In this document: positions 40,357 to 49,784 of the stretch, piece by piece | Position numbering within the stretch: position 1 is the first letter of the stretch | How the letters are laid out: every line of letters begins with the position of its first letter | Assembly: GCA_036946625.1 (NCBI GenBank) | Contig: JAQIIU010000002.1 | Coordinates: 1,532,001 to 1,596,000 of the forward strand | Length of the DNA: 64,000 nt | DNA from: Methylorubrum populi | Lineage (GTDB): Bacteria > Pseudomonadota > Alphaproteobacteria > Rhizobiales > Beijerinckiaceae | Direction: 5' to 3' | The notes under the pieces: model-generated | The model's input: the letters and a program-made list of their open reading frames with translations, nothing else | Database searches by the model: none | Told to the model about the DNA's origin: nothing | Position numbers and translations under genes: made by a program

Positions 40357-42921
40357 ATGATGTCGATGACGGGAAAGCGCCGGCGAAAGTCGGCGGAGCA
40401 GGCCATCGTTCTGGTCGCCACCGCCGCCGGCGTGATCCTCGGCGGCGCGGCCGCGCAGGCCCAGCAGATCGTCGTCGAAGGCAACCGTCGGGTCGATTCC
40501 GACACGATCCGCTCCTACGTCACCGGCACCGCCTCCGGCTCGCCCGAGGAAGCGCGGCGCAACCTTCTCTCCACCGGCCTCTTCTCCGACGTGCAGGTCT
40601 CGGGCCGCGGCGGCACCACCGTGGTGCGGGTGCGTGAGAACAACGTGGTCGGCCGCGTCTTCTTCGAGGGCAACAAGAAGGTCGAGAAGGCGACGCTGGA
40701 AGGCGTGGTCGAGACCAAGGAGCGCGGCGCCCTGAGCCAGGCGGTGATCGCCGCGGACGTCGAGCGGATCCGGGACGTGTACAAGCGCTCGGGCCGCGGC
40801 ACGGCCAAGGTCGGCTCCCGCCTCGTCGACCTGCCCAGCGGCCGCTCCGACGTCGTCTTCACCATCGACGAGGGCGACAAGACCGGCATCCGCGAGATCC
40901 ACTTCGTCGGCAACCAAGCCTACTCGGAATCGACCCTCAAGGGGCTGATGTCCTCCTCCGAGATGAACTTCCTGTCGTTCATCAAGACCTCCGACGTCTA
41001 CGATCCCGACCGCATCTCCGCCGACCTCGACGTCGTGCGCCGCTACTACCTCAAGAACGGCTACGCCGACTTCCGCGTCGTCAACGCCGATGCCCGCTAC
41101 GTCGAAGCGGGCGAGGAGGCCGGCTGGGTCGTCACCGTCACCGTCGAGGAAGGCGAGCCCTACACGGTGGGCGCGGTGGCGGTGGACCCGCGCATCCCCG
41201 GCGTCGACCGCGAGGCGCTGGACGGGCAGATCCGCGCCCAGGTCGGCGACGTCTACAACGCCGAGGACGTCGAGAAGACGCTGGTCGGCGTCACCAACGA
41301 GGTCAACCGCCAGGGCTACCCCTTCGCCCAGGTGCGCCCGACCGGCCAGCGCGACCGCGCCACGCATCAGGTCGCCCTCGGCTTCGTGGTCGAGGACGGC
41401 CCGCGCGTCTACGTCGAGCGCATCAACATCCGCGGCAACACCCGCACCCGCGACTACGTCATCCGCCGCGAACTCGACCTGACCGAGGGCGACGCCTACA
41501 ACCGCGTGCTGGTCGACCGGGCCGAGCGACGGCTGAACGGCCTCGGCTTCTTCAAGAAGGTCCGGTTCTCCAACGAGCCGGGCTCGGCGCCGGACCGGGT
41601 GGTGGTGAACATCGACGTCGAGGATCAGCCCACGGGCTCGTTCTCGGTGGCGGGCGGCTACTCGACCCAGGACGGCATCATCGGCGAGGTCTCGGTCTCC
41701 GAGTCGAACTTCCTGGGCCGCGGCCAGTACGTGCGCTTGGCCGTGCAGGGCGGCCAGTTCGCCCGCGGCATCGACTTCTCCTTCACCGAGCCGTACTTCC
41801 TCGGCTACCGCCTCGCGGCCGGCTTCGACGCCTTCTACAAGTACTCCGACCTGACCCGCTGGTCGCGCTACGAGACCACCGTCTACGGCGGCCAGCTCCG
41901 CCTCGGCCTGCCGATCACCGAGGAGTTCGGCGTCACCTTCCGCTACTCGCTCTACAACACCGAGCTGCGGGTGCCGAACACGATCAAGCGGCCCTACAAC
42001 GACTGCTCGGTGGCCATTCCCGGCTACACCGCTCTCAATCCGACCGGGACGATCGATCCCTCGAGCGGTCGCGACGTGAGCGGCACGCCGGCCTACCCGG
42101 CCTGCGCCTTCGACGGCGAGGCCTCGATCGCCCTCAAGGGCCAGCAGGGCAACGTGCTGACCTCGCTGGCGGGCGTCACCCTGGCCTACTCGACGCTGGA
42201 CAACCTCCAGCGCCCCTCGAACGGCTTCTACGGCGAGGTGAAGCCCGACATCGCCGGCATCGGCGGCGACTCCAAGTTCTTCCGCGTGACGGGCGACGCC
42301 CGCTACTACAAGGAACTGTGGGAGGACGTGGTCGGCTTCGTGCGCGTCCAGGGCGGCCACATCTCGAATCTCGACAGTCAGCCGCTGCGCATCACCGACC
42401 AGTTCTTCCTCGGCCCGTCCCTCGTCCGCGGCTTCGCCCCGAACGGCCTCGGCCCGCGCGACGTCGGCATCGCCGACGCCCGCTCCAACGCCATCGGCGG
42501 CACCACCTATTTCGGCGGTACGCTCGAGGTTCAGTTCCCGATCTGGGGCCTGCCGAAGGATCTCGGCCTGAAGGGCGCCGTGTTCGCCGATGCCGGTACG
42601 CTGTTCGGCTACGCCGGCAGCCGCAACTTCGACGTGAACGGCGACGGCTTCATCAACGGCTTCGCCCCCGGATCGGGCTGCAACTACACGAACTTCGGCA
42701 GCACCGCGATCAAGGTCGAGCCCGAATGCGTGAACGTGCGCGACAAGCCGACGATCCGCTCCTCGGTCGGTGCCTCGATCCTGTGGAACTCGCCGCTCGG
42801 CCCGATCCGGTTCGACTACGCCTACGCCCTGACGAAGGACGAGGGTGTCGCGACGGCCGTGGGTCGGGCCGGCAAGGACCAGCTCCAGGCGTTCCGCTTC
42901 TCCGGCGGCTCGCGCTTCTGA
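40357..42921 (+). CDS. bamA: Outer-membrane protein assembly factor BamA
   Basis: Core of the BAM complex that folds beta-barrel proteins into the outer membrane. 854 residues. A signal peptide ([20 protein letters not shown]) precedes five POTRA domains starting [18 protein letters not shown]; repeats of GN-x-R at [20 protein letters not shown] and [15 protein letters not shown] mark them. The 16-strand barrel ends RFSGGSRF with terminal Phe; the conserved VRGF motif is seen in [14 protein letters not shown]. The ATG at 40357 is followed at once by a second ATG. A terminator lies behind the gene. Confidence 0.97.
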   Translation: MMSMTGKRRRKSAEQAIVLVATAAGVILGGAAAQAQQIVVEGNRRVDSDTIRSYVTGTASGSPEEARRNLLSTGLFSDVQVSGRGGTTVVRVRENNVVGRVFFEGNKKVEKATLEGVVETKERGALSQAVIAADVERIRDVYKRSGRGTAKVGSRLVDLPSGRSDVVFTIDEGDKTGIREIHFVGNQAYSESTLKGLMSSSEMNFLSFIKTSDVYDPDRISADLDVVRRYYLKNGYADFRVVNADARYVEAGEEAGWVVTVTVEEGEPYTVGAVAVDPRIPGVDREALDGQIRAQVGDVYNAEDVEKTLVGVTNEVNRQGYPFAQVRPTGQRDRATHQVALGFVVEDGPRVYVERINIRGNTRTRDYVIRRELDLTEGDAYNRVLVDRAERRLNGLGFFKKVRFSNEPGSAPDRVVVNIDVEDQPTGSFSVAGGYSTQDGIIGEVSVSESNFLGRGQYVRLAVQGGQFARGIDFSFTEPYFLGYRLAAGFDAFYKYSDLTRWSRYETTVYGGQLRLGLPITEEFGVTFRYSLYNTELRVPNTIKRPYNDCSVAIPGYTALNPTGTIDPSSGRDVSGTPAYPACAFDGEASIALKGQQGNVLTSLAGVTLAYSTLDNLQRPSNGFYGEVKPDIAGIGGDSKFFRVTGDARYYKELWEDVVGFVRVQGGHISNLDSQPLRITDQFFLGPSLVRGFAPNGLGPRDVGIADARSNAIGGTTYFGGTLEVQFPIWGLPKDLGLKGAVFADAGTLFGYAGSRNFDVNGDGFINGFAPGSGCNYTNFGSTAIKVEPECVNVRDKPTIRSSVGASILWNSPLGPIRFDYAYALTKDEGVATAVGRAGKDQLQAFRFSGGSRF

Positions 42922-42940
42922 TCCCCGAGGCCCGTACCTG

Positions 42941-42985
42941 AAAGAGCCGTGCCCAGTCGATCCCGGGCCCGGCTCTTTCGTTTTG
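42941..42985 (+). terminator. Rho-independent terminator behind bamA
   Basis: AAAGAGCCG-T-GCCC and GGGC-C-CGGCTCTTT pair as a long stem with one mismatch and a loop of about ten bases, followed by CGTTTTG. It lies 20 bases behind the bamA stop. Confidence 0.75.
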
Positions 42986-42989
42986 TCCG

Positions 42990-43036
42990 GGGCCTCGTCC
43001 CGAAAGGGGGCCTCCGGCTTCCAGAACCATGCGCCG
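42990..43036. repeat. Short palindromic repeat family D, degenerate copy
   Basis: GGCCTCGTCCCGAAAGG, then GGCCTCCGGCTTCC and CCATGC follow the family D plan CTAGAGCATCGTCCCGAAAGG...CCGGCTTTCGG...ATGC. Better copies are at 54.9 and 63.7 kb. It lies between the bamA terminator and lpxD. Confidence 0.6.
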
Positions 43037-43129
43037 GGACGCGCTTCCTTGCCCGCGGCGGGTGCCGCCCGCACCGAACGACGCTATAGCGGCGCTCCGA
43101 CCCATCCCGCGCCGGCGCATTCGAGCCTC

Positions 43130-44185
43130 ATGTCAGATCCCGTCTTCATCGCCCCGAAGGGCGGCCTGACCCTCGGCGGCGTCGCCGAAGCCTGCGGCGT
43201 CCCGCTGCCCGAGGGTATCGACCCCGACCGGGCCGTGACCGGCGCCGCTCCGCTCGAAACCGCGGGTCCGACCGAAGTCGCCTACATGGACAATGCCCGC
43301 TACGGCGACGCGCTCGCCGCGACCCGGGCCCTGGCCTGCCTCGTCGCCCCGCGCTTTTCCGCCCGCGTGCCCTCCGGCACCGTGGCGCTCGTCACCCGCG
43401 ATCCCTACCGCGCCTATGCCGGGCTCCTGGCGCGCCTCTACGAGGAGGCGATGCGGCCGGGCTCGCTGTTTGCCGCGGGCGGGATCTCGCCCGGCGCCCA
43501 TGTCCACCCGCAGGCACGGCTGGAGGACGGAGTGCGCGTCGATCCCGGCGCCGTGGTCGGCCCCGGCGCCGAGATCGGCGCGGGCACGGTGATCGGCCCC
43601 AACGCGGTGATCGGCCCGAACGTGCGGATCGGCCGCGACTGCTCCATCGGCGCGGGCACGACCCTGACCCACGCGCTCGTCGGCAACCGGGTGATCGTCC
43701 ATCCCGGCGCCCGGATCGGCCAGGACGGGTTCGGCTTCGCCATGGGCGCCGGCGGCCATCTCAAGGTGCCGCAGGTCGGCCGCGTCATCGTGCAGGACGA
43801 TGTCGAGATCGGCGCCAACACCACGATCGACCGGGGCGCCTCGCGCGACACGGTGATCGGCGAGGGCACCAAGATCGACAACCTCGTGCAGATCGCCCAC
43901 AACGTGGTGATCGGCCGTCACTGCGTGATCGTCTCCGGCGTCGGCATCTCCGGTTCGACCACGCTGGAGGATTACGTGGTGCTCGGCGGCCAGGTCGGCG
44001 TCGTCGGCCACCTGCGCATCGGCATGGGCTCGCAGATCGCCGGCTCCTCCAACGTCAACCGCGACGTGCCGCCGGGCTCGCGCTGGGGCGGCACGCCGGC
44101 CAAGCCGGTGCGGACGTGGTTTCGCGAGATGACGACGCTCGCCCGCCTCGCCGAGCGGTCGGGCAAGGATGACACCGGGAATTGA
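43130..44185 (+). CDS. lpxD: UDP-3-O-(3-hydroxyacyl)glucosamine N-acyltransferase
   Basis: Third step of lipid A synthesis; adds the N-linked acyl chain. 351 residues: an N-terminal uridine-binding domain ([19 protein letters not shown]), then a left-handed beta-helix of hexapeptide repeats from residue 120 ([23 protein letters not shown]), and a helical tail. [15 protein letters not shown] contains the catalytic His; GQDGFGFA and GANTTIDRG are family motifs. The ATG at 43130 fits. In most proteobacteria fabZ and lpxA follow; here the next gene is a convergent WcbI-like gene. Confidence 0.96.
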   Translation: MSDPVFIAPKGGLTLGGVAEACGVPLPEGIDPDRAVTGAAPLETAGPTEVAYMDNARYGDALAATRALACLVAPRFSARVPSGTVALVTRDPYRAYAGLLARLYEEAMRPGSLFAAGGISPGAHVHPQARLEDGVRVDPGAVVGPGAEIGAGTVIGPNAVIGPNVRIGRDCSIGAGTTLTHALVGNRVIVHPGARIGQDGFGFAMGAGGHLKVPQVGRVIVQDDVEIGANTTIDRGASRDTVIGEGTKIDNLVQIAHNVVIGRHCVIVSGVGISGSTTLEDYVVLGGQVGVVGHLRIGMGSQIAGSSNVNRDVPPGSRWGGTPAKPVRTWFREMTTLARLAERSGKDDTGN

Positions 44186-44250
44186 CGTTCAGGGCTCCGC
44201 CCTGAAACCCGCCGAAGGGCTTGCCCTCTGGGAACCCGTGACGGGCACCT

Positions 44251-45237
44251 TCACGCTTCGAACAGCGAGACGATGTCGGGACGGCCGCGCCAGTGCTCGA
44301 TCCGGTGGCAGGTCAGCGACGCAGGCGGCAGCGTCCGGTAGATCGCGAGGCTTTCCGCCACGAAGGCGTCGAGGCTCAGCGTCTCGGGCGGCGCGTTCCG
44401 GCGCTGGCGGCGCTTGAACACCGTGGAGCCCGCCACGCCGTAGAGCGTCGCCACCGGCGGATAGACCGGCCAGATCGCATCGTCGAGGAGCACGTCCGGC
44501 GCGTAGGCCTCGACCGGGACCGGGCGCGGCGTCAGCCCCGCCTCGCGCGCGAGCCGCGCGGCGACGTCGCCGAGCACGGCCAGCCGCGGGTGGTTGATGT
44601 TGTGCATGAACAGGCCGCCCCGCGACCAGCGCAGCAGGTCGCCCGAGAGGTCGAAGCCGATCGCCCGGCTCGACGCGATCAGGTCCGCGGCGGCGATGTC
44701 CCAGGCATCGAGATAACCCAATCGCGAAAAGACGTCCTCGCGGAACAGCCCGACGATCCGCTCCGGCGCGAGCCCCTGGAGGAAGCCGAACAGGACGATC
44801 GCCGAGTGATAGGTGCCGAGCGGCGACGGCGCGAGCCGGACGCGGGCCACCGAGGCGAGATCGCCGACATAGACCGCGTCGGGGTGGAAGGCGGTGAAGA
44901 CGATCGACGGAAACAGCCGCATCCGCGGCAGCCGTTCGCCCAGCGCCTCCGAGCCGCCCTCGGGGAAGAAGCCCGCCGGGAAGGGCTGCGAGAAGACGTG
45001 GTCGCACGCGCCGAGCGATCTCGCGAAGGCGTCGAGGCCCTGCCCGCCCTTGCCCAGCGCGCTCATCGGGATCAGGCGCACCCGTGCGCCGACGAGGATG
45101 CGCAGGGCATCGGCGACGCCGCGGGCCTGGCAATTGCCGATCACCGCGATCCGGGGACCGGTCAGGCCGGCATCCTCAGCCCCGCCGCGTCCGGCCCAGG
45201 GCCGGCGCGCCCAGCGAAGAAGGCGGGCGAGGCCCAA
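44251..45237 (-). CDS. WcbI-type polysaccharide biosynthesis putative acetyltransferase
   Basis: 328 residues. IAVIGNCQARGVADALRIL at residue 30 is the WcbI hallmark (N-C-Q nucleotide or CoA site). FPSIVFTAFHPDAVY, LFRFEDVF-like GLFREDVFSRLGY, and GLFMHNINHPRLAVLGDVA match the rest of the domain. WcbI of Burkholderia capsules binds CoA and is proposed to acetylate capsular sugar. Cytosolic. Transcribed just behind a tyrosine-phosphatase-like gene (10 bases apart), so the two form an operon, possibly for surface polysaccharide modification and its control; that link is an inference. Confidence 0.85.
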   Translation of the reverse strand: MGLARLLRWARRPWAGRGGAEDAGLTGPRIAVIGNCQARGVADALRILVGARVRLIPMSALGKGGQGLDAFARSLGACDHVFSQPFPAGFFPEGGSEALGERLPRMRLFPSIVFTAFHPDAVYVGDLASVARVRLAPSPLGTYHSAIVLFGFLQGLAPERIVGLFREDVFSRLGYLDAWDIAAADLIASSRAIGFDLSGDLLRWSRGGLFMHNINHPRLAVLGDVAARLAREAGLTPRPVPVEAYAPDVLLDDAIWPVYPPVATLYGVAGSTVFKRRQRRNAPPETLSLDAFVAESLAIYRTLPPASLTCHRIEHWRGRPDIVSLFEA

Positions 45238-45247
45238 GGCGGCGCGC

Positions 45248-45928
45248 CTACTCGCGCCGCAGCAGGCGGTCGACCACGAGGTCGGACCAGAAGCCGGCGC
45301 GGAAGCTTCGGGTGAGCGCCTGCGGATCGTAGGTCTGCTCGACCCACTCCAGGAAGCCCTGCCCGCGCGCCTCGCCCTCGCGCAGATAGGTGGCGAAGAA
45401 CGCGTCCAGGATGCCGGTCTTGGCGAAGCGGAAATGGCCGTAGCGCGGCGAGAGCTGGCGCAGGGCCTCCCGTACCGGCCGGCCCTCGTGCAGGATCAGG
45501 AACAGGGTGGCGGCGAGCCCGGCCCGATCCGCACCCGACTTGCAGTGCATGACGGCCGGGTACTCGATCCCGGCGAAGAAGTCGCGGGCGGCGAGCAGGG
45601 TCTCGCGGGAGGGGGCCTCGCGGGAACGCAACACGAACTCCACCAGAGTCAATCCCTGCCGCTCGCAGGCCTCCCGCTGCAGCGGCCAGGAGCCGTGCTC
45701 GCGCCCGCCGCGCAGCGACACCACCGTGCGCACGCCCTGGCGCTTGAACCACGCGAACTGGTGCGGGCTCGGCTGGGCCGAACGCCAGACGAGCCCGGTG
45801 CCGATCCGGTGCCGGTTGAGATAGGCGAGCCGGAAGATGCCGTGATCCACGAGCAGCATGTTGGCCCAGGCCTTCGCCCGGGCGACGGAACCGTCGATGG
45901 GCCGCTCGAACTTCGCGATGCGCGCCAT
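45248..45928 (-). CDS. Protein tyrosine / dual-specificity phosphatase-like protein
   Basis: 226 residues. HCKSGADRAGL is the phosphatase signature H-C-x5-R with the nucleophilic Cys, preceded by VRTVVSLRGGREHGSW, a region typical of DSP/Siw14-like phosphatases. WRSAQPSPHQFAWFKRQG also fits: the R-S-A-Q-P motif opens many bacterial dual-specificity phosphatases. The start is uncertain: the ATG at 45928 is used; GTG at 45973 and ATG at 46051 are in frame upstream. First gene of a pair with the WcbI-like gene. Substrate may be a phosphoprotein or an inositol-type phosphate; not decided by sequence. Confidence 0.85.
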   Translation of the reverse strand: MARIAKFERPIDGSVARAKAWANMLLVDHGIFRLAYLNRHRIGTGLVWRSAQPSPHQFAWFKRQGVRTVVSLRGGREHGSWPLQREACERQGLTLVEFVLRSREAPSRETLLAARDFFAGIEYPAVMHCKSGADRAGLAATLFLILHEGRPVREALRQLSPRYGHFRFAKTGILDAFFATYLREGEARGQGFLEWVEQTYDPQALTRSFRAGFWSDLVVDRLLRRE

Positions 45929-46113
45929 GCGCCGCGCGTAGCGCGTCTCGGGAGGAAGGAAGCGGTTGAACACGGATCGCGCGGGGGGAAGCCTGTCGGA
46001 GCGTCCCTCTACCAGCCCGCGATTCGGGCGACAACGCGGACCGCTTCGCACCGTTGCCGAAGCGGTCGCTCTGTCGGCATCATGCGCCGTCCACCCGCCG
46101 ACCGGAGCCCGCG

Positions 46114-46620
46114 ATGACGACGAACACGGTGAGCGTCCGCCGCGCCCGTGCGGCGGACGCCGACGGACTCGCGGCGGTGTTCGACGCCGCTTGGCGCGAG
46201 GCCTACCAGGGCGTGATCCCCGGCCTCGCCCTGGAGCGCTTCCTCGCCCGGCGCGGGCCGACGACGTGGCACGGCATGATCGGGGGCGGGCGCGGGCTCG
46301 CCGTCGTCGCCTTCGGCGAGCGGGTCGCGGGCTACGCCGCCTACGGCCGGATGCGCGACCGGGCGATGCGGGCGGACGGCGAGATCGACGAGCTCTACAT
46401 CGCCCCCGCGTTCCAGGGGCTCGGGCTCGGCACCCGCCTGTTCCGGGCGGTGCGCAACGATCTGATCGACCGCGGGCTCACCCGCATCGGCGTCTGGGCG
46501 CTCGCCGACAACGCCCGCGCCTGCGCCTTCTACGAGGGCCTGGGCGGCGTGGCCGGTGCGGAATCGATCGAGCGCCTCTCCGGCATCGGCCTGCCGAAGG
46601 TCGGCTACCTGTTCTCCTGA
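46114..46620 (+). CDS. GNAT family N-acetyltransferase
   Basis: 168 residues forming a single GNAT fold. VSVRRARAADADGLAAVFDAAWREAYQGVIP is the N-terminal part typical of the PhnO/RimI-like group, IDELYIAPAFQGLGLGTRLFRAVR contains the Q/R-x-x-G-x-G/A CoA loop, and VWALADNARACAFYEGLGG is motif B. Substrate unknown. Divergent from the phosphatase-like gene. Directly followed by a MITE-like repeat. Confidence 0.92.
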   Translation: MTTNTVSVRRARAADADGLAAVFDAAWREAYQGVIPGLALERFLARRGPTTWHGMIGGGRGLAVVAFGERVAGYAAYGRMRDRAMRADGEIDELYIAPAFQGLGLGTRLFRAVRNDLIDRGLTRIGVWALADNARACAFYEGLGGVAGAESIERLSGIGLPKVGYLFS

Positions 46621-46664
46621 GCCGCGTCCGGCCCCGCTCGGCGGGCCGATCCTCCGCAAACGTC

Positions 46665-46884
46665 TGAGAGCCTGTTTGACTGCGGTGATCCCATCTCGAC
46701 CCTCATCCTGAGGTGCCGGAGTGCAGCGGAGGCCTCGAAGGGTGCTCCAGAAATCGCGCGGGATCTGGAACACCCTTCGAGGCCGCTCACGCGGCACCTC
46801 AGGATGAGGGTGAGGATGGGAGCATGGCCTTCTCGCCCTGCCGTTGCTTGGCGAGGACACGTCGGCCGGTCAAACAGGCTCTCA
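46665..46884. repeat. MITE-like element, family C, intact copy
   Basis: A 220-base element bounded by perfect 16-base terminal inverted repeats, TGAGAGCCTGTTTGAC and GTCAAACAGGCTCTCA. Inside is a long palindrome (about 46700-46810) with arms CCCTCATCCTGAGGTGCCG and CGGCACCTCAGGATGAGGG. No coding capacity. A second, IS-interrupted copy is at 57.55-57.78 kb. A family A repeat starts at the very last base of this element, giving a composite of nearly 380 bases. No obvious target duplication flanks it. Confidence 0.85.
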
Positions 46885-47042
46885 TACCGTTTCCGATCGA
46901 TCGCTTCGGGTTTGGCCATCCTCCGTCATCGCGAGCGGCCGCGAAGCGATCCAGGGCGCGGGCATGTCCGGAAAGGGCGCGCCCTGGTTTGCCACGGCTT
47001 CGCCTCGCAAGGACGGTGGAGAGGCCGAGGTCATCGACCGAA
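46884..47042. repeat. Palindromic repeat family A, copy fused to the MITE-like element
   Basis: ATACCGTTTCCGATCGATCG, GCGATCCAGGGCGCGG, GCGCGCCCTGGTTTGCC and CCTCGCAAGGACGGTGGAG match the full copy at 18.6 kb in order and orientation. The last outer arm is truncated: it ends at ATCGACCGAAGGGC rather than GGAAACGGTAT. The remaining 185 bases to the MFS gene carry no other feature I can support. Confidence 0.8.
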
Positions 47043-47227
47043 GGGCGTCTGAATGAGCCCCGCGCGACCAACCCGCGCAGCTTGTTCGCCTACGTTATAT
47101 CGGGCTAACCCGGATCGCATCACGCCGCGCTTCCGGCCGACGAAGGGCCGCCTGCGCGGAAGAACGCCTGCTTGCGATCCGCAGGATCGCCGCGCGCCTC
47201 GGGCGCCCGGCACGGAGATCTGACCGA

Positions 47228-48724
47228 ATGACGTTATCCCGTCCTGCCCAGCAGGCGCATTTCGGCTGGTTCAAGCGCCGACGCGACCTCGACATCGACG
47301 AGATCACGCGGGTGGACCCCGCGCTCGTGCGCCGCGCGGTGGGCGCGGCGGCGCTGGGCAACGCGATGGAGTGGTTCGACTTCGGCGTCTACGGCTACCT
47401 CGCCGTGACGCTCGGGCGCGTCTTCTTCCCCGAAGGCGATCCCACCGCGCAGTTGATCGCGACCTTCGCGACCTTCACCGTCGCCTTCCTCGTCCGCCCG
47501 CTCGGCGGCCTCGTGTTCGGGCCGCTGGGCGACCGCTACGGCCGGCACAAGGTGCTGGCCTTCACCATGATCCTGATGGCGGTCGGCACCTTCTCGATCG
47601 GGCTGATCCCCTCCTACGAGCGGATCGGCATCGCCGCCCCCATCCTGCTGCTGGTCGCGCGGCTGGTGCAGGGCTTCTCCACCGGGGGCGAGTACGGCGG
47701 CGCGGCCACCTTCATCGCCGAGTACAGCACCGACCGGACCCGCGGGCTGATGGGAAGCTGGCTCGAATTCGGGACGCTCGGCGGCTACATCGCCGGCGCG
47801 GCCACGGTCACCGCCCTGCAATTCGCGCTGAGCGAGGCCGACATGCTGAGCTGGGGCTGGCGCATCCCGTTCCTCATCGCCGGGCCGCTCGGGCTGCTCG
47901 GGCTCTACATGCGGCTGAAGCTCGAAGAGACGCCGGCCTTCCAGGCGCATGCCCGGGAGACCGACGAGCGCGAGAGCGAGCGGCCCGGCCTGCGCACCCT
48001 GTTCAGGCTGCACTGGCGGCCGATCCTGCACTGCATCGGGCTGGTGCTGGTGTTCAACGTGACCGACTACATGCTGCTCACCTACATGCCGAACTACCTC
48101 ACGGTGACGGTGGGCTATCACGAGACCAAGGGACTCCTGCTCATCATCGTCGTGATGCTGGTGATGATGCCGCTCAACGTGGTCGGCGGCCTGCTCAGCG
48201 ACCGGCTGGGGCGGCGCCCCATGATCATCGGCGCCTGCACGGCGCTGATCGTGCTGTCCGTCCCGTCGCTGATGCTGGTGGGCAGCGGCCACGACGGGCT
48301 GATCTTCCTCGGCCTGATGCTGCTGGGGCTGGCGCTGGTGTGCTTCACCAGTTCGATGCCCGCGACCCTGCCGGCCCTGTTCTACACGCCGGTGCGCTAC
48401 AGCGCCCTGTCGATCGCGTTCAACCTGTCGGTCTCGCTGTTCGGCGGCACCACGCCGCTCGTGACCGCGTGGCTGGTGAGCAGGACCGGCGACCCGCTGG
48501 TGCCCGCCTATTACCTGATGGGCGCCGCGACGATCGGGCTGCTGACCATGCTGACGGTCCGCGAGACCGCGGGGCTGCCCCTGCGCGGCTCGCCCCCGTC
48601 CGTGGCGAACGAGGAGGAGGCGCGCGAAGTCTGCGCGGGCGACGTGCCGCTCACCGTCGATCCGGTGCTGCCCGGCACCGCCTCGGCCCCGCCGGCCTCC
48701 GGGGGAGCGCCGGTGGCGGGCTGA
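47228..48724 (+). CDS. MFS transporter, metabolite:H+ symporter (ProP-like)
   Basis: 498-residue inner-membrane permease with twelve transmembrane helices. NAMEWFDFGVYGYLAVTLGRVFF in helix 1 is the hallmark of the metabolite:H+ symporter branch (ProP, KgtP, ShiA). GPLGDRYGRHKVLAFT is MFS motif A, repeated as GGLLSDRLGRRPMI in the second half. VARLVQGFSTGGEYGGAATFIAEY in helix 4 is also typical. Closest to ProP, so proline, betaine or a related osmolyte is the likely cargo. The long hydrophilic C-tail lacks the ProP coiled coil, so osmosensing as in E. coli is not supported. Confidence 0.92.
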   Translation: MTLSRPAQQAHFGWFKRRRDLDIDEITRVDPALVRRAVGAAALGNAMEWFDFGVYGYLAVTLGRVFFPEGDPTAQLIATFATFTVAFLVRPLGGLVFGPLGDRYGRHKVLAFTMILMAVGTFSIGLIPSYERIGIAAPILLLVARLVQGFSTGGEYGGAATFIAEYSTDRTRGLMGSWLEFGTLGGYIAGAATVTALQFALSEADMLSWGWRIPFLIAGPLGLLGLYMRLKLEETPAFQAHARETDERESERPGLRTLFRLHWRPILHCIGLVLVFNVTDYMLLTYMPNYLTVTVGYHETKGLLLIIVVMLVMMPLNVVGGLLSDRLGRRPMIIGACTALIVLSVPSLMLVGSGHDGLIFLGLMLLGLALVCFTSSMPATLPALFYTPVRYSALSIAFNLSVSLFGGTTPLVTAWLVSRTGDPLVPAYYLMGAATIGLLTMLTVRETAGLPLRGSPPSVANEEEAREVCAGDVPLTVDPVLPGTASAPPASGGAPVAG

Positions 48725-48928
48725 GACCCGCCGGCCCGGCACAGGCGGAAAATTTCCGTCTTCGATCCCCGGCCGGTGAGAGAACTTGGCCGGAGGAACG
48801 ATTTCATTTCCCCTCCGCGCATTCTAAGACTTCCGTCGATGGGTGCGGCACCGTGAGCCGCCCCCGCACGATGCACCCGCCGGACGGGGCGACGCGTCCG
48901 ACGGCCGGATTTCAGAGAGCACAGGGCC

Positions 48929-49468
48929 ATGGACATCAACGCCATCTCGATCGGCAGGAACCCGCCGCACGACGTCAACGTGATCGTCGAGGTCCCGCTC
49001 GGCGGCGAGCCGATCAAGTACGAGATGGACAAGGAGGCCGGCACGCTCGTCGTCGACCGGTTCCTCTACACGCCGATGTTCTATCCGGGGAATTACGGCT
49101 TCATCCCCCACACCCGCTCCGGCGACGGCGACCCCTGCGACGTGCTGGTGGCCAACACCCGCGCCATCATCCCGGGCGCGATCATCAGCGTGCGCCCCGT
49201 GGGCGTGCTGGTGATGGAGGACGACGGCGGCGAGGACGAGAAGATCATCGCCGTCCCCTCGCGCAAGCTGACCCAGCGCTACAACCGGGTCGAGAACTAC
49301 ACCGACCTGCCCGAGATCACGATCAGCCAGATCCAGCACTTCTTCGAGCACTACAAGGATCTGGAGCCCGGCAAGTGGGTGAAGGTCGTCCGCTGGGGCG
49401 ACAGGGAGGAGGCCCACCGCCTGATCCTCGAAGGCATCGAGCGCGAGAAGGCCCACAAGGCCGGCTGA
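48929..49468 (+). CDS. ppa: Inorganic pyrophosphatase (family I)
   Basis: Hydrolyses pyrophosphate to phosphate and so pulls biosynthetic reactions forward. 179 residues: [51 protein letters not shown] with the D-x-D-P-x-D metal site, and [18 protein letters not shown]. Cytosolic hexamer in relatives. A T-rich stretch (GTTTTTTC) follows the stop immediately, but no stable hairpin precedes it. Confidence 0.97.
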   Translation: MDINAISIGRNPPHDVNVIVEVPLGGEPIKYEMDKEAGTLVVDRFLYTPMFYPGNYGFIPHTRSGDGDPCDVLVANTRAIIPGAIISVRPVGVLVMEDDGGEDEKIIAVPSRKLTQRYNRVENYTDLPEITISQIQHFFEHYKDLEPGKWVKVVRWGDREEAHRLILEGIEREKAHKAG

Positions 49469-49620
49469 GTTTTTTCTTTCCGAAAGATCCTCTGGAGTTG
49501 CGGCGATCTCGCCGCGGCTCCTGCCGTTTCGGCTCTTCGCCAAGACAGGTGATGCCCCGCGCTTGTCGCGGACTTTCTGCGGTCCCGGCGGCCATGGGCG
49601 ATCGAAATCGTCACCGTCGC

Positions 49621-49712
49621 GGTGCTGGATTGCTTCGCTGCGCTCGCAATGACGGTGCGGGCTTTCCTTTCCCGTCATTGCGAGGCGGAGCCGAAGCAAT
49701 CCAGCAGCGCCA
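49621..49712. repeat. Palindromic repeat family B, full copy
   Basis: GCTGGATTGCTTCGCTGCG with CGCTCGCAATGACGG and, after a short spacer, CCGTCATTGCGAGGCGGAG with CCGAAGCAATCCAGC form one large inverted repeat. This is the classical layout of REP elements in this group of bacteria. It fills most of the 316-base gap between ppa and pyrH, which are convergent; it also sits at the proposed inversion breakpoint. Confidence 0.85.
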
Positions 49713-49784
49713 CGTTTCCGGAAGGACGGTGTCTCCGACTTTCGGCACCGACCCTTCGGAGGAGTCCGTCGTGGCGCACGCCCC

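Noticed and set aside
40297-43074. A 925-codon open frame antisense to bamA
   Set aside because: Shadow of bamA; no start signal and no family pattern.
46713-47108. Open frames through the MITE-like and family A repeats as small genes
   Set aside because: The same peptide pieces recur wherever the repeats occur and follow the palindrome, so they are by-products of the repeat.
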